In this document: piece after piece, positions 41,926-50,626 of the stretch
Position numbering within the stretch: position 1 is the first letter of the stretch
Layout: each line of letters begins with the position of its first letter
Source of the DNA: Thermoflavifilum aggregans
Lineage (GTDB): Bacteria > Bacteroidota > Bacteroidia > Chitinophagales > Chitinophagaceae
Reading direction: 5' to 3'
DNA length: 64,000 nt
NCBI RefSeq assembly: GCF_002797735.1
Contig: NZ_PGFG01000001.1
Location: 2,522,001-2,586,000 of the forward strand
Program-made: the position numbers and the translations under genes
The notes under the pieces: generated by a model
Database searches by the model: none
What the model was told of the DNA's origin: nothing
Seen by the model: only the letters and a program-made list of their open reading frames with translations

Positions 41926-43599
41926 ATGATAAGTCATATTAGCATTCAGGAAAAATGGATCAATCGTCTGGAATGGATTATTATCATCGGATTCGCCATC
42001 ATACCTCTTTTCATAAATTTTCCTTACCGGGTCAATATTTTTCTCTCCTGGGAAGGAGCTTACCGTTTATACCTTGGACAGGTTCCTTACAGGGATTTCG
42101 GACTGCCCATGGGTTTCGGTTTCTGGCTGATTCCTGCCTTGTTTTTTAAATTGTTCGGGCCTTACCTGATTACACTGATTAAAGCACAGGTATTCATAAA
42201 CATCATTTCCGGATTTGCTTTCAGGAGTATTCTGATTTCATTATCCGTAAATCCAACAGTAAGATTATTATCTGTACTGGTATATGTGATTTCATTTTCA
42301 TTTTTTAATTTCTGGCCCTGGTACGATCAATCGGTCATTGTTTTTGAAATCATTGGGCTGGCATTTCTCTTAAAACATTTGTTTCAAAGCACAGAGTTAA
42401 AATGGAAATTGATTCATCTTGCTCTTTCTGCGGTATTTTTATTCTGGTCTTTTTTCACCAAACAGGATGGAGGCGGCATGGCCTTGCTTATTGCTTTATC
42501 CATTCTTGTTTACCATAGCCTGCAAACACGGAGATTCCGATATCTGATTCTTTTTTGCATATTTTATTTTGTAATAGCACTACTGGTGATCTTACCCTTT
42601 ATTCCCTACAAGTTTGGATACTGGTTTAACTACGGTCAACCACCCCATTATGCCCGCTTATCTTTGTATGATGTGGTGGATGTATTTCTGAGTGAGTCAA
42701 CATGGATTAAATTTTATTTATTTATCATTGTTGTCCAGCTTATTCCAAAGATATCTTCTTGGAAAACATTCTACAATAACCCGAAAGAATTCGTATTTGC
42801 TTTACTTACGTCGGGGATACTTGCAGAAGCCATTATTTTCCAGGTAACCAGCTACACACCTCCGGATAATAATATTTTTTTCCATGCATTTGCATTTGCT
42901 TTTATTTTCAGCCATTTACCTTCTCTAAAGCAGACGCTTTCATTAAACGCATATGCAATCCTAGCTGCCATGATATGCATCCTTCTCTGGTGGTCGGCTA
43001 CAGGCTGGAAGTATGCCAACCGGATTGTCAGAAAAACATTTCATATCAATGCTAAGTTAAATTACAACATTGTATCCATGCACACCTACATGCTTCCCGA
43101 CCCATCGGATACGCTTGAAACAAACCCGGATATGACCAGCTGGATATTCTGCAAGGCACCTGTTTTTAAGGGTATTTACATGCCTGTATCCACAGCTGAA
43201 GGCGTAAACAGGTTAATACAAAATGCATGGATAAAAGAAAATGGGAAAAAGCTGAAAGTACTGAATATGACCGAACTCACACCACTGGCTGAAGCTATTG
43301 GTTATCGTTTGGAAACCGGCTCCGATATTCCACTGTGGTATCATAAAGGGGTAGCCATGTTTGACAGCCAGATTCAGGATTACCAAAGCAAAATACAACA
43401 ACATGCATACGATCTGGTGCTGTTTGAATACATTCCAAGACTGAACAATTTTTATCCGTTTTCCATTCGTGATGAATTATATAAATATTATGTTCCTGTC
43501 GATAGCTTTTCAGGACCAAGGCGAGGCATGTACAGCATGATAGAAGTATTCGTAAGCCCTGAAAACAAGAACTCCTATTTGTCAAACAATCATCCATGA
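41926..43599 (+). CDS. Polytopic GT-C-like membrane protein, candidate arabinosyltransferase
   Basis: 557 residues. About ten membrane helices occupy residues 15-370, and a soluble domain of about 180 residues follows. The first extracytoplasmic loop, LSWEGAYRLYLGQVPYRDFGLP, sits where GT-C enzymes carry their catalytic acidic residue. The tail contains LVLFEYIPRLNNFYPF, like the C-terminal soluble part of PMT/ArnT-like proteins. I do not recognise a named family. Position is the main clue: it is encoded between the phosphoribosyltransferase (11 bp upstream) and DprE1 (3 bp downstream), so a polyprenyl-phosphoryl-pentose-dependent transferase is the simplest guess. It could also be an unrelated polysaccharide membrane enzyme. 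Confidence 0.6.
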   Translation: MISHISIQEKWINRLEWIIIIGFAIIPLFINFPYRVNIFLSWEGAYRLYLGQVPYRDFGLPMGFGFWLIPALFFKLFGPYLITLIKAQVFINIISGFAFRSILISLSVNPTVRLLSVLVYVISFSFFNFWPWYDQSVIVFEIIGLAFLLKHLFQSTELKWKLIHLALSAVFLFWSFFTKQDGGGMALLIALSILVYHSLQTRRFRYLILFCIFYFVIALLVILPFIPYKFGYWFNYGQPPHYARLSLYDVVDVFLSESTWIKFYLFIIVVQLIPKISSWKTFYNNPKEFVFALLTSGILAEAIIFQVTSYTPPDNNIFFHAFAFAFIFSHLPSLKQTLSLNAYAILAAMICILLWWSATGWKYANRIVRKTFHINAKLNYNIVSMHTYMLPDPSDTLETNPDMTSWIFCKAPVFKGIYMPVSTAEGVNRLIQNAWIKENGKKLKVLNMTELTPLAEAIGYRLETGSDIPLWYHKGVAMFDSQIQDYQSKIQQHAYDLVLFEYIPRLNNFYPFSIRDELYKYYVPVDSFSGPRRGMYSMIEVFVSPENKNSYLSNNHP

Positions 43600-43602
43600 A
43601 AT

Positions 43603-44985
43603 ATGAAAACAAAAATTACCAATTGGGGTAATTATCCTGCTATTGAATCAGAGCTTTATCATTTCAGAACAGAAGAAGAATTAAAAAAACTTATAGAACT
43701 ACCATCAGTTATTGCCAGAGGGAATGGAAGATGTTATGGTGACTCTTCACTTGCACCTTTCTTACTTTCTACCGTGCATTTCAATAAAGCCCTGTCATTT
43801 GATACAGAAAGCGGCATTTTCGAATGTGAAGGCGGGATGCTTCTTGATGATATCCTGCAGATAATTGTTCCAAGGGGATGGTTTTTGCCCGTATCTCCGG
43901 GTACCAAATACATCACGGTGGGCGGAGCCATTGCATCGAATATCCATGGTAAAAATCATCATATTGACGGCACATTTTGCAGGCATGTCTTGGAAATGGA
44001 TGTACTCACAGCCGACGGAAATATATATACTTGTACGCCTTATCAGCAATCTGACCTGTTTCATGCTACCTGCGGAGGTATGGGACTTACAGGTATCATT
44101 CTCCGTGCAAAATTTTATTTAAAAAGGATTGAAACATCCTATATTAGACAAACACAAATCAAGGCGCGTGATTTATTTGAAATATTGGATTTATTCGAAA
44201 CCTATAGAAGTCAGCCTTATACCATGGCATGGATTGATTGCCTGAAACGAGGAAAACATTTTGGAAGAAGCATTATGATGATGGGAGAAACGGCTTCCTA
44301 TGAACAGTTAAAGCAATCACAGATTACATCTGCATTGGCTGTTCACCCACAAAAGCATATTTCCTTTCCTGTAAATATGCCTTCCTTTGTATTGAATCCG
44401 TTCTCGATGAAGGCATTCAATCAGGCTTTTTATATGAAAAATTGGAAAAAAGAGCTTCGTAATATTGTACACTATGATCCATTTTTTTATCCTTTGGATA
44501 AAATACTTCATTGGAACAGAGGATATGGGAAAAAAGGATTTATACAATATCAATTTGTGTTGCCGCTGGATAACAGCAAAAATGGATTGATAGATATATT
44601 AAAGCGGATTAACCGGTATGGTATAGGATCATTTTTAGCAGTACTAAAGCTATTTGGGAAAGATGAAAGCTTCTTTTCCTTTCCTATGGAAGGATATACA
44701 TTAGCCCTTGATTTTCCAATGAAACAGGGATTATTGCCATTTCTGGATCAGCTTGATCGGATAGTCTTGGATTATGGAGGACGATTATACCTGACAAAAG
44801 ACGCCAGGATGAAGGCGGATGTGTTCTGGAAAAGTTATCCAAATGCAGCAGCATGGTATGAAATCATGATAAAATATAATAAGGGATATAAATTCCGGTC
44901 ATCTCAGTCTGACAGATTAGAAATCACTGTTCCAGCAAACACAAAAAATTATGCCAACAGCACTCATATTGGGAGCCACTTCTGA
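43603..44985 (+). CDS. DprE1-like FAD-dependent polyprenylphosphoryl-beta-D-ribose 2'-oxidase
   Basis: 460 residues. The FAD_binding_4 domain has IARGNGRCYGDSSLAP (about 38-53), LPVSPGTKYITVGGAIASNIHGKNHH (about 94-119) and ATCGGMGLTGIILRAKF. The ALO-like C-terminal half has LHWNRGYGKKGFIQYQFVLP and GRLYLTKDARMKAD, in which the Lys matches the catalytic Lys418 of Mycobacterium tuberculosis DprE1. At the position of mycobacterial Cys387, the covalent benzothiazinone target, this protein has Ala368 (GYTLALDFP). It oxidises polyprenylphosphoryl-ribose to the 2'-keto intermediate. The 3' end overlaps dprE2 by 35 bp, implying translational coupling. Confidence 0.9.
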   Translation: MKTKITNWGNYPAIESELYHFRTEEELKKLIELPSVIARGNGRCYGDSSLAPFLLSTVHFNKALSFDTESGIFECEGGMLLDDILQIIVPRGWFLPVSPGTKYITVGGAIASNIHGKNHHIDGTFCRHVLEMDVLTADGNIYTCTPYQQSDLFHATCGGMGLTGIILRAKFYLKRIETSYIRQTQIKARDLFEILDLFETYRSQPYTMAWIDCLKRGKHFGRSIMMMGETASYEQLKQSQITSALAVHPQKHISFPVNMPSFVLNPFSMKAFNQAFYMKNWKKELRNIVHYDPFFYPLDKILHWNRGYGKKGFIQYQFVLPLDNSKNGLIDILKRINRYGIGSFLAVLKLFGKDESFFSFPMEGYTLALDFPMKQGLLPFLDQLDRIVLDYGGRLYLTKDARMKADVFWKSYPNAAAWYEIMIKYNKGYKFRSSQSDRLEITVPANTKNYANSTHIGSHF

Positions 44986-45682
44986 TATAGCACAAGCCAT
45001 TGCGAGGGAACTTGCAGCCAAGCAATATGACCTGATCCTTGCTGCAAGAAATATGAATTACATTGAAAGAATTCAAAAAGATATTCAGATCAGGTATGGT
45101 GTGCAGGTTAAACCTATGTATTTTGATGCCACATCCTATGAACAACATGCTGATTTCTTAAAGCAAACCGAAGTTTTTCCTGAAGTCGTAGTTGTTTGCT
45201 TCGGGTATTTAGGGGAACAGAAAAAGGCTGAAGCAAACTGGGACGAAGCTTATCAGATTCTCGCAACAAATTATATCGGTGCAGTTTCAATTCTCAACCT
45301 GGTAGCTCAGGAAATGGAAAAACGCAAGCAGGGAATCATAATAGGTATCAGCTCTGTAGCAGGAGACCGGGGAAGAAAAAGCAATTACATATATGGAAGT
45401 GCAAAGGCCGGATTTACAACCTACTTGTCCGGACTAAGAAACCGGTTATATACATCCGGTGTGCATGTATTAACTGTAAAGCCAGGATATGTAACTACAA
45501 GAATGACAGAAAACATGAATTTGCCAAAATTACTGACTACCACACCAGAAAAGGTTGCAAAAAGCATCAGTAAAGCGATTAAAAAAAAGAAAAATACGAT
45601 CTATGTGAAAAAAATATGGTGGCTGGTTATGATCATCATCAGATGCCTGCCAGAATCTATCTTTAAAAAGCTCAATCTTTAA
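44951..45682 (+). CDS. DprE2-like short-chain dehydrogenase (2-keto-erythro-pentose reductase)
   Basis: 243 residues. The Rossmann NAD(P)-binding motif at the start is LILGATSDIAQAIA. The catalytic Ser-Tyr-Lys set is GISSVAGDRGRKSNYIYGSAKAG, with Tyr and Lys in YGSAK. RGRKSNYIYGSAKAG and the C-terminal helix ending CLPESIFKKLNL closely resemble mycobacterial DprE2 (RGRRSNFVYGSTKAG; PRSIFRKL), as I recall that sequence. It reduces the 2'-keto sugar to polyprenylphosphoryl-arabinose, completing epimerisation. It starts inside the dprE1 coding region; the next gene follows after 2 bp. Confidence 0.9.
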   Translation: MPTALILGATSDIAQAIARELAAKQYDLILAARNMNYIERIQKDIQIRYGVQVKPMYFDATSYEQHADFLKQTEVFPEVVVVCFGYLGEQKKAEANWDEAYQILATNYIGAVSILNLVAQEMEKRKQGIIIGISSVAGDRGRKSNYIYGSAKAGFTTYLSGLRNRLYTSGVHVLTVKPGYVTTRMTENMNLPKLLTTTPEKVAKSISKAIKKKKNTIYVKKIWWLVMIIIRCLPESIFKKLNL

Positions 45683-45684
45683 AT

Positions 45685-46854
45685 ATGGAAATCTTATCCA
45701 TCCATAATTCTGAGAATATAAAAGATAGAGAAAAAATCTTTCTCATCTGGATACTTTCAACAGGCCTTGCATTGAGGATATTTATATGCTTTTTCTCCGG
45801 ATTGCCAAATCTGCATACGGATACATATATGTATTTCGACCAGGCCAATGCCATAGCAAAAGGATCTTATATCAACTATGCACCAAACGGATATCCATTT
45901 ATTATAGCCTTATTACATATCATATTTACAGGGAAAGCACTCATATACCTGTTGTTATGGTTAAATATAATCCTTGGGACCATAAGCATATATTTTACCT
46001 ACAACATCTCTAAAAAACTATTTAATAATTCAATAGCTGCACTGCTATCGGGTGCTATCATGTGCTTATATCCAAATCAGTTAAATTATACCAGATGGTT
46101 ATTAACAGAAATACCATCAGCATTTTTCATCCTTGCAGCAAGTAATTCTTATCTGCAAAAAAGAAACTTCTTATCAGGTATACTTTATGGGATTTCATCC
46201 ATTATGCGTCCTACATTGTTCCCAATATGGATTGCCATGATTATATTCGATTTCATTCTAAAGAAGCGTTTGCCGATAAAATTGATCTTGGGAGGTGCAT
46301 TCATTACACTTTCAACATGTACATACTCCTACATCAAAACAGGCGAGTTTGCAATAGCAGGAAATAGCAAGGTTAATATCATATATTCCATATATACTTT
46401 CGGTGGAAACATTGCATGGGATGCACCACAAAAACATCCTGAAATCAAAACAAGCCGAGAAGCAAAAATCGAATACTTTCGTGAAGCTATACAGCATCCT
46501 GTTTACTTTTTAAAACAAAGAATAGCATCACTTTGGCAGTTATGGGGTCCCTTTCCAAGCACACTCGGAGATACAAGAAGCTTAATTTCAAGGATAATAA
46601 TTGGCGTTGAAAATATTTTCCTAATAATAACAGGTATGTACGGATTCTATTTACAAAGAAAAAATAAGATGATTGTCATATTGATATTGCCTTTAATCAT
46701 AATTACATTTATCCATACGATGATGTTATCAATAGCAAGGTATACTGTACCCATGGAGCCCTTTTTAATTATACCATCTGGATATGCATTATATGAACTT
46801 TGGAACAGGACAAAACAGAAACATGAAAAAGAAAAAATTACTAAAACTATTTGA
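45685..46854 (+). CDS. Membrane glycosyltransferase, GT39/PMT_2-like
   Basis: 389 residues with about ten membrane helices. After the first helix, the periplasmic loop reads NLHTDTYMYFDQANAIAKGSY, with a DxxxxFD acidic pattern as in the PMT_2/ArnT group. PNGYPFIIALLH and WLLTEIPSAFFIL follow, typical of bacterial GT39 proteins. It probably uses a polyprenyl-phosphate sugar, here plausibly the arabinose made by the three enzymes encoded just upstream. It starts 2 bp after dprE2, and its last 32 bases overlap the flippase gene. The acceptor is unknown. Confidence 0.75.
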   Translation: MEILSIHNSENIKDREKIFLIWILSTGLALRIFICFFSGLPNLHTDTYMYFDQANAIAKGSYINYAPNGYPFIIALLHIIFTGKALIYLLLWLNIILGTISIYFTYNISKKLFNNSIAALLSGAIMCLYPNQLNYTRWLLTEIPSAFFILAASNSYLQKRNFLSGILYGISSIMRPTLFPIWIAMIIFDFILKKRLPIKLILGGAFITLSTCTYSYIKTGEFAIAGNSKVNIIYSIYTFGGNIAWDAPQKHPEIKTSREAKIEYFREAIQHPVYFLKQRIASLWQLWGPFPSTLGDTRSLISRIIIGVENIFLIITGMYGFYLQRKNKMIVILILPLIIITFIHTMMLSIARYTVPMEPFLIIPSGYALYELWNRTKQKHEKEKITKTI

Positions 46855-48169
46855 AAATTACTGGATAAAATCATCGTTACTGACCATCATGCAAAGGTTT
46901 GGGATGGTCTTATTTGGAATAGGAAGCTACGTTATTCTGGTAAGGATATTGAGTAAGGAAAGTGTCGGTGTATGGTCTTTATTTCTTGGTATAAGCATGA
47001 CTTTCGAATTAACCAAAAATGCATTATTGAAAAATGGAATCATCACGTTCTATCACTCAACAGAAGAAAGGAACGAAATATTATCTTCCGGACTTGTAAT
47101 AAATATCATATATAGTATAATCTTCGTAATCATCATTCTTTTCCTGGGTAAGATGATAGCTAAATATTTAAATTCACCACACCTTTATATAATGCTAAAA
47201 ATTTATATTGTTGGCATTTTTCTTCTTGTGTACTTTTCACATTTTGAATATATTCAGCAATCAAACCTAAATTTTACAGGCTCATTCATGTCCTACACAG
47301 CAAGACAAGGAATATTTTTTTTATTGATTCTGATGGCATTTATTTCAGGAAGTAATACCAACCTGAATCAACTCGTCTTCTTTCAGAACATATCTATATT
47401 TACCTCCGTAATTATATCATTTTTTTATACAAGAAAGTATCTCAATTTTATATTCAATCCCAAGACAATTCTAATAAAGAAAATATTTAATTACGGGAAA
47501 TATATCTTTTCATCCGGTGTGCTTTCAAATATATTTGGCAATTTAGATAGATATATGATTGCCGGATTAATGAACAATACCTATGTTGCCTATTATGACT
47601 TATCAGCCAGGATCAACAACATGATTGACGTACCAACATCCGCATTAGCTGATGTACTGTTTCCGAAAAGCGTAATCGCAGAACGAAAAGAAGGAATAGA
47701 AAAAGTGAGGTTATTATTTGAAATGACAACTGCTGCAATTATTTGTGTATTAATTCCGGTAAGCATACTGATAATGATATTTAATAGATTTATTATTAAA
47801 ATACTTGCTGGAAATAATTACCTCTTGGCATCAAACATTGTTATCATATCCATGTTATACGCCTTTTTAAGGCCCATACAGAATCAGGCATGCAATGTAC
47901 TGAACTCAATTAACAAACCTCATATTACATTCAAAATAAATTTGGTTGTTTTATTCCTAAATATATTATGTGATTATCTATTTATTCGGTCATTTGGTTA
48001 CATTGGTGCAGCAATAGGAAGTATGGTAGTAACAATCATTGGTGCGAATATAGCCACAATGGCACTATCAAGATATGCAAAAGTAAGTATAAGAAGTATC
48101 TTGTCCAGATCATTTACAATTTATAGAAATGCTATTTTGTACAAAAAATTAAAAATTTATGAAATATGA
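46823..48169 (+). CDS. Polysaccharide flippase, Wzx-type (MOP superfamily)
   Basis: 448 residues from the ATG at 46823 (MKKKKLLKLFENYWIKSSLL); an upstream start at 46784 lies deeper inside the previous gene. About 12 to 14 membrane helices are visible. The N-terminal GIGSYVILVRILSKESVGVWSLFLG and the central NIFGNLDRYMIAGLMNNTYVAYYDLSARI match polysaccharide biosynthesis proteins (PF01943/PF13440). It would flip the lipid-linked oligosaccharide across the cytoplasmic membrane. It overlaps the previous gene by 32 bp and the next by 4 bp (ATGA). Confidence 0.85.
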   Translation: MKKKKLLKLFENYWIKSSLLTIMQRFGMVLFGIGSYVILVRILSKESVGVWSLFLGISMTFELTKNALLKNGIITFYHSTEERNEILSSGLVINIIYSIIFVIIILFLGKMIAKYLNSPHLYIMLKIYIVGIFLLVYFSHFEYIQQSNLNFTGSFMSYTARQGIFFLLILMAFISGSNTNLNQLVFFQNISIFTSVIISFFYTRKYLNFIFNPKTILIKKIFNYGKYIFSSGVLSNIFGNLDRYMIAGLMNNTYVAYYDLSARINNMIDVPTSALADVLFPKSVIAERKEGIEKVRLLFEMTTAAIICVLIPVSILIMIFNRFIIKILAGNNYLLASNIVIISMLYAFLRPIQNQACNVLNSINKPHITFKINLVVLFLNILCDYLFIRSFGYIGAAIGSMVVTIIGANIATMALSRYAKVSIRSILSRSFTIYRNAILYKKLKIYEI

Positions 48170-48903
48170 AAATAAGAAATCCGGAAAGCAGGTATGATCT
48201 TAAATTAAAAAAGAAATATAAAGTACTCGAGGTGGGCGGGGGAAATGATCCGCATCCAAGATCAAATGTAATAGTTGACAAATATTCCGGGGATCAAAAT
48301 TATCACAGAAGCGGAAATCTTAAAGTATTAAACCACCAGCAATTCATTGAGGCCGATGGCGAATGTCTGCCTTTTAATGATAAGGCATTTGATTATGTAA
48401 TATGCATTCATGTACTGGAACACGTTGAACATCCGGATAAATTCATGAAAGAACAATTTCGGGTGGCACCAAAAGGATATCTGGAGACTCCATCGTTAAT
48501 AGGTGAATATCTTGCACCCAGAGATTCACATAAATGGGTCTTACTTGAGATCGATGATAAGATAGTTATGTATGAGAAAGAAAAAATAGGCTTCAAAAAG
48601 ACATTCGATTTTGGAGAATTATTTCTTCATTATTTACCCAAAAACTCATTATCATTTAAATTAGTGCAGAGAACAATCAATAACTTGCTAACCATAAACT
48701 ATGAATGGGAGGATAATATTGATATATTGATTAATCCAGAAAATGAAGAATACATCAGAATATTTACTGAGCCGTGGGATATGGAGACATGTGAAAGGGT
48801 ATTCAGAAAAAGAAATAAAGTGGGAGAAACAGTGAAAACAATAGAAGCAGCGAAAAATATGATTAAACTGTTTACAAAAAATAAACTATTTAGGATAAAA
48901 TAA
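48166..48903 (+). CDS. Class I SAM-dependent methyltransferase
   Basis: 245 residues. The SAM motif is VLEVGGGNDPHPRSNVIVDKY (about 20-40), followed by ADGECLPFNDKAFDYVICIHVLEHVEHPDKFM, typical of Methyltransf_11 proteins. The C-terminal half (FDFGELFLHYLPKNSLSFKL) is not assigned. Such enzymes in polysaccharide clusters usually methylate a sugar or cap the chain. The ATGA overlap with the flippase makes it the last gene of the operon. Its 3' end overlaps the pseudogene on the other strand by 18 bp. Confidence 0.8.
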   Translation: MKIRNPESRYDLKLKKKYKVLEVGGGNDPHPRSNVIVDKYSGDQNYHRSGNLKVLNHQQFIEADGECLPFNDKAFDYVICIHVLEHVEHPDKFMKEQFRVAPKGYLETPSLIGEYLAPRDSHKWVLLEIDDKIVMYEKEKIGFKKTFDFGELFLHYLPKNSLSFKLVQRTINNLLTINYEWEDNIDILINPENEEYIRIFTEPWDMETCERVFRKRNKVGETVKTIEAAKNMIKLFTKNKLFRIK

Positions 48904-50414
48904 AACTTTATCATTTCCGTCATTCGTAAAATATACTGGGTAAGATTTAAAATAAGGTGAACTCATATCCATCGTTGAATCGAAACCCACAAACCGTATA
49001 TTACTCATCCCAACCAAGGTATAAAAGATATCAGAAGAACGTATAACTGAGTCCTGATTTCTTTTGAGATACCTGATTTTATCAGAAAATAAGTAATCAT
49101 AACTGTTCGAAGTCCATATAAACAATGGAACATGCAATGTTTGATAGGATGGGTAGAGATGGAACAAAAGCTTGTTTTTGTCTTTATCAAATAAATCTTC
49201 TCCATGATCTGATAAGTAGCAAACGAATGAAATGGAGTTTAGCTTGTTTACCATCTGAATGACTGACGAAATGATATGATTCGTGTAAATAATACTATTA
49301 TCATATGAATTAATAATAACCTGTTTTAACATGGGATTTGGCTTCTGTATATTGTATTTCTTACCAGACGGTTGAAATAAATCAAACTTTTGGGGGTATC
49401 TTTCAGCATAATTCCAGTGATTACCTAATATATGAAAAACCAAAAAAATATTCCCTTTTGTGGAGCACAATATGCTATCTATGATGGGCAGGTACTTTTC
49501 ATCATATCTATTTCTCTTGTCAGGAACTGTTTTATCATCAGGGAATATATGTACGTCAGCTGTTTCAGCATGCAAAGTAAATGATTCTGTGTAATAATCT
49601 TCATCCTGGTTACTAATCCAAACAGTTTCAAAACCCATCTGTTTGAAAATAGATAAAATACTTTTCTCCTTGAATTGCCTGTCCATGCTACCCGGCATAG
49701 CACGTGTAATCATTTGAGGTACAGATAGGTAAGTAAAATAGGCACCAGAAAAAAACATTTCTAAATGAAATAAGATTATGCATTGTATCCAATGAAGGAG
49801 AAGTATTTCGGCTATATCCATTTATGTGCCAATGATCATACCGGGAAGATTCACCTATAATAAATACACAAACTTGTCTTCCGGATGGTTGGGATAGATA
49901 ATAAGTAGAAAAAATGAAAATTTTTGGCACTGTCAAGATTATTTCTTTTTATTCCAACAGATTAAATAATACTGCTAAAAAATGAAACCGGGTAATATTG
50001 ATTTAGAATACCGTATAAAGAATTTACCTTAAAATATTTCTTCAATTGGAAAATTTTCCACCAGAATAAACCAGTACATATCAGGGAAACCATTAAAGCC
50101 AATACAAGCGGAATCTTTTTAATTCTGATATTATTAACTACAAAAAAATATATTATAGTCAGTACCACTAATATCAAAATATAACCCATAACATATCCGG
50201 AAACTAATTCTCTTGCCTCACGTAAGCTTGTTTGTGAAACCAGTCTGATGAGATCAGGACTTAGATTCAGATTATATAAGTATATTGAGTAACAAATAAA
50301 AGGCACAAAAAATACAAACAGGTAAAGGACCTTAAAAAATAATCTAATATTCCAGAAGAAAAAAAATAGGAAACCTAAAATAAATGTTATAGAAAGACCT
50401 TCCCAACTTATCAT
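48886..50414 (-). pseudogene. Phosphoethanolamine transferase (EptA/Mcr-like), frameshifted
   Basis: Three reading-frame pieces together spell one protein. 49962-50414 gives four or five membrane helices (TFILGFLFFFFW onward). 49688-49936 gives VCVFIIGESSRYDHWHINGY, with the metal-binding Glu. 48886-49821 gives GAYFTYLSVPQ (nucleophile Thr), FLVFHILGNHWNYAERYP and CYLSDHGEDL (metal-binding Asp-His). Removing one T from the T-run at about 49752-49758 restores NVFSGAYFTYLSVP, which aligns without gaps to the family NVTSCGTSTAYSVP. A similar fix in the T-run near 49920 restores KNFHFSTYYL. At least one further lesion lies near 49955-49990. All lesions are in A/T runs. Family members add phosphoethanolamine to lipid A or glycans. 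The gene is inactive unless the indels are sequencing errors. Confidence 0.82.
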
Positions 50415-50626
50415 AAGTCTGATTCCTTATCCATTCAGGAACAAAAAAAAATTGGGAAATGTGATTATCAGTAATGCAACTAATATTGATACGAATGATC
50501 TGGCAAGGTTACCCATGCTATTTGGCGTGATAAATAAACAATATGAAGTAAATAATAAGCGCTCCGACTTACCAAACTTAAGGAATAATCGAAAAATTTA
50601 ATATCCCCTAATCTGATTGATGGAAG
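50415..50626. other. AT-rich intergenic gap
   Basis: 212 bp between the start of the transferase pseudogene and the end of the large esterase/PKD gene, both on the minus strand. I see no gene, hairpin with a T-run, or perfect TAnnTTTG box on either strand. Confidence 0.5.

Noticed and set aside
49688-49936. Separate small protein at 49688-49936
   Set aside because: It carries the middle part of the phosphoethanolamine transferase (GESSRYDHWHINGY) and is a frame fragment of the pseudogene, not an independent gene.
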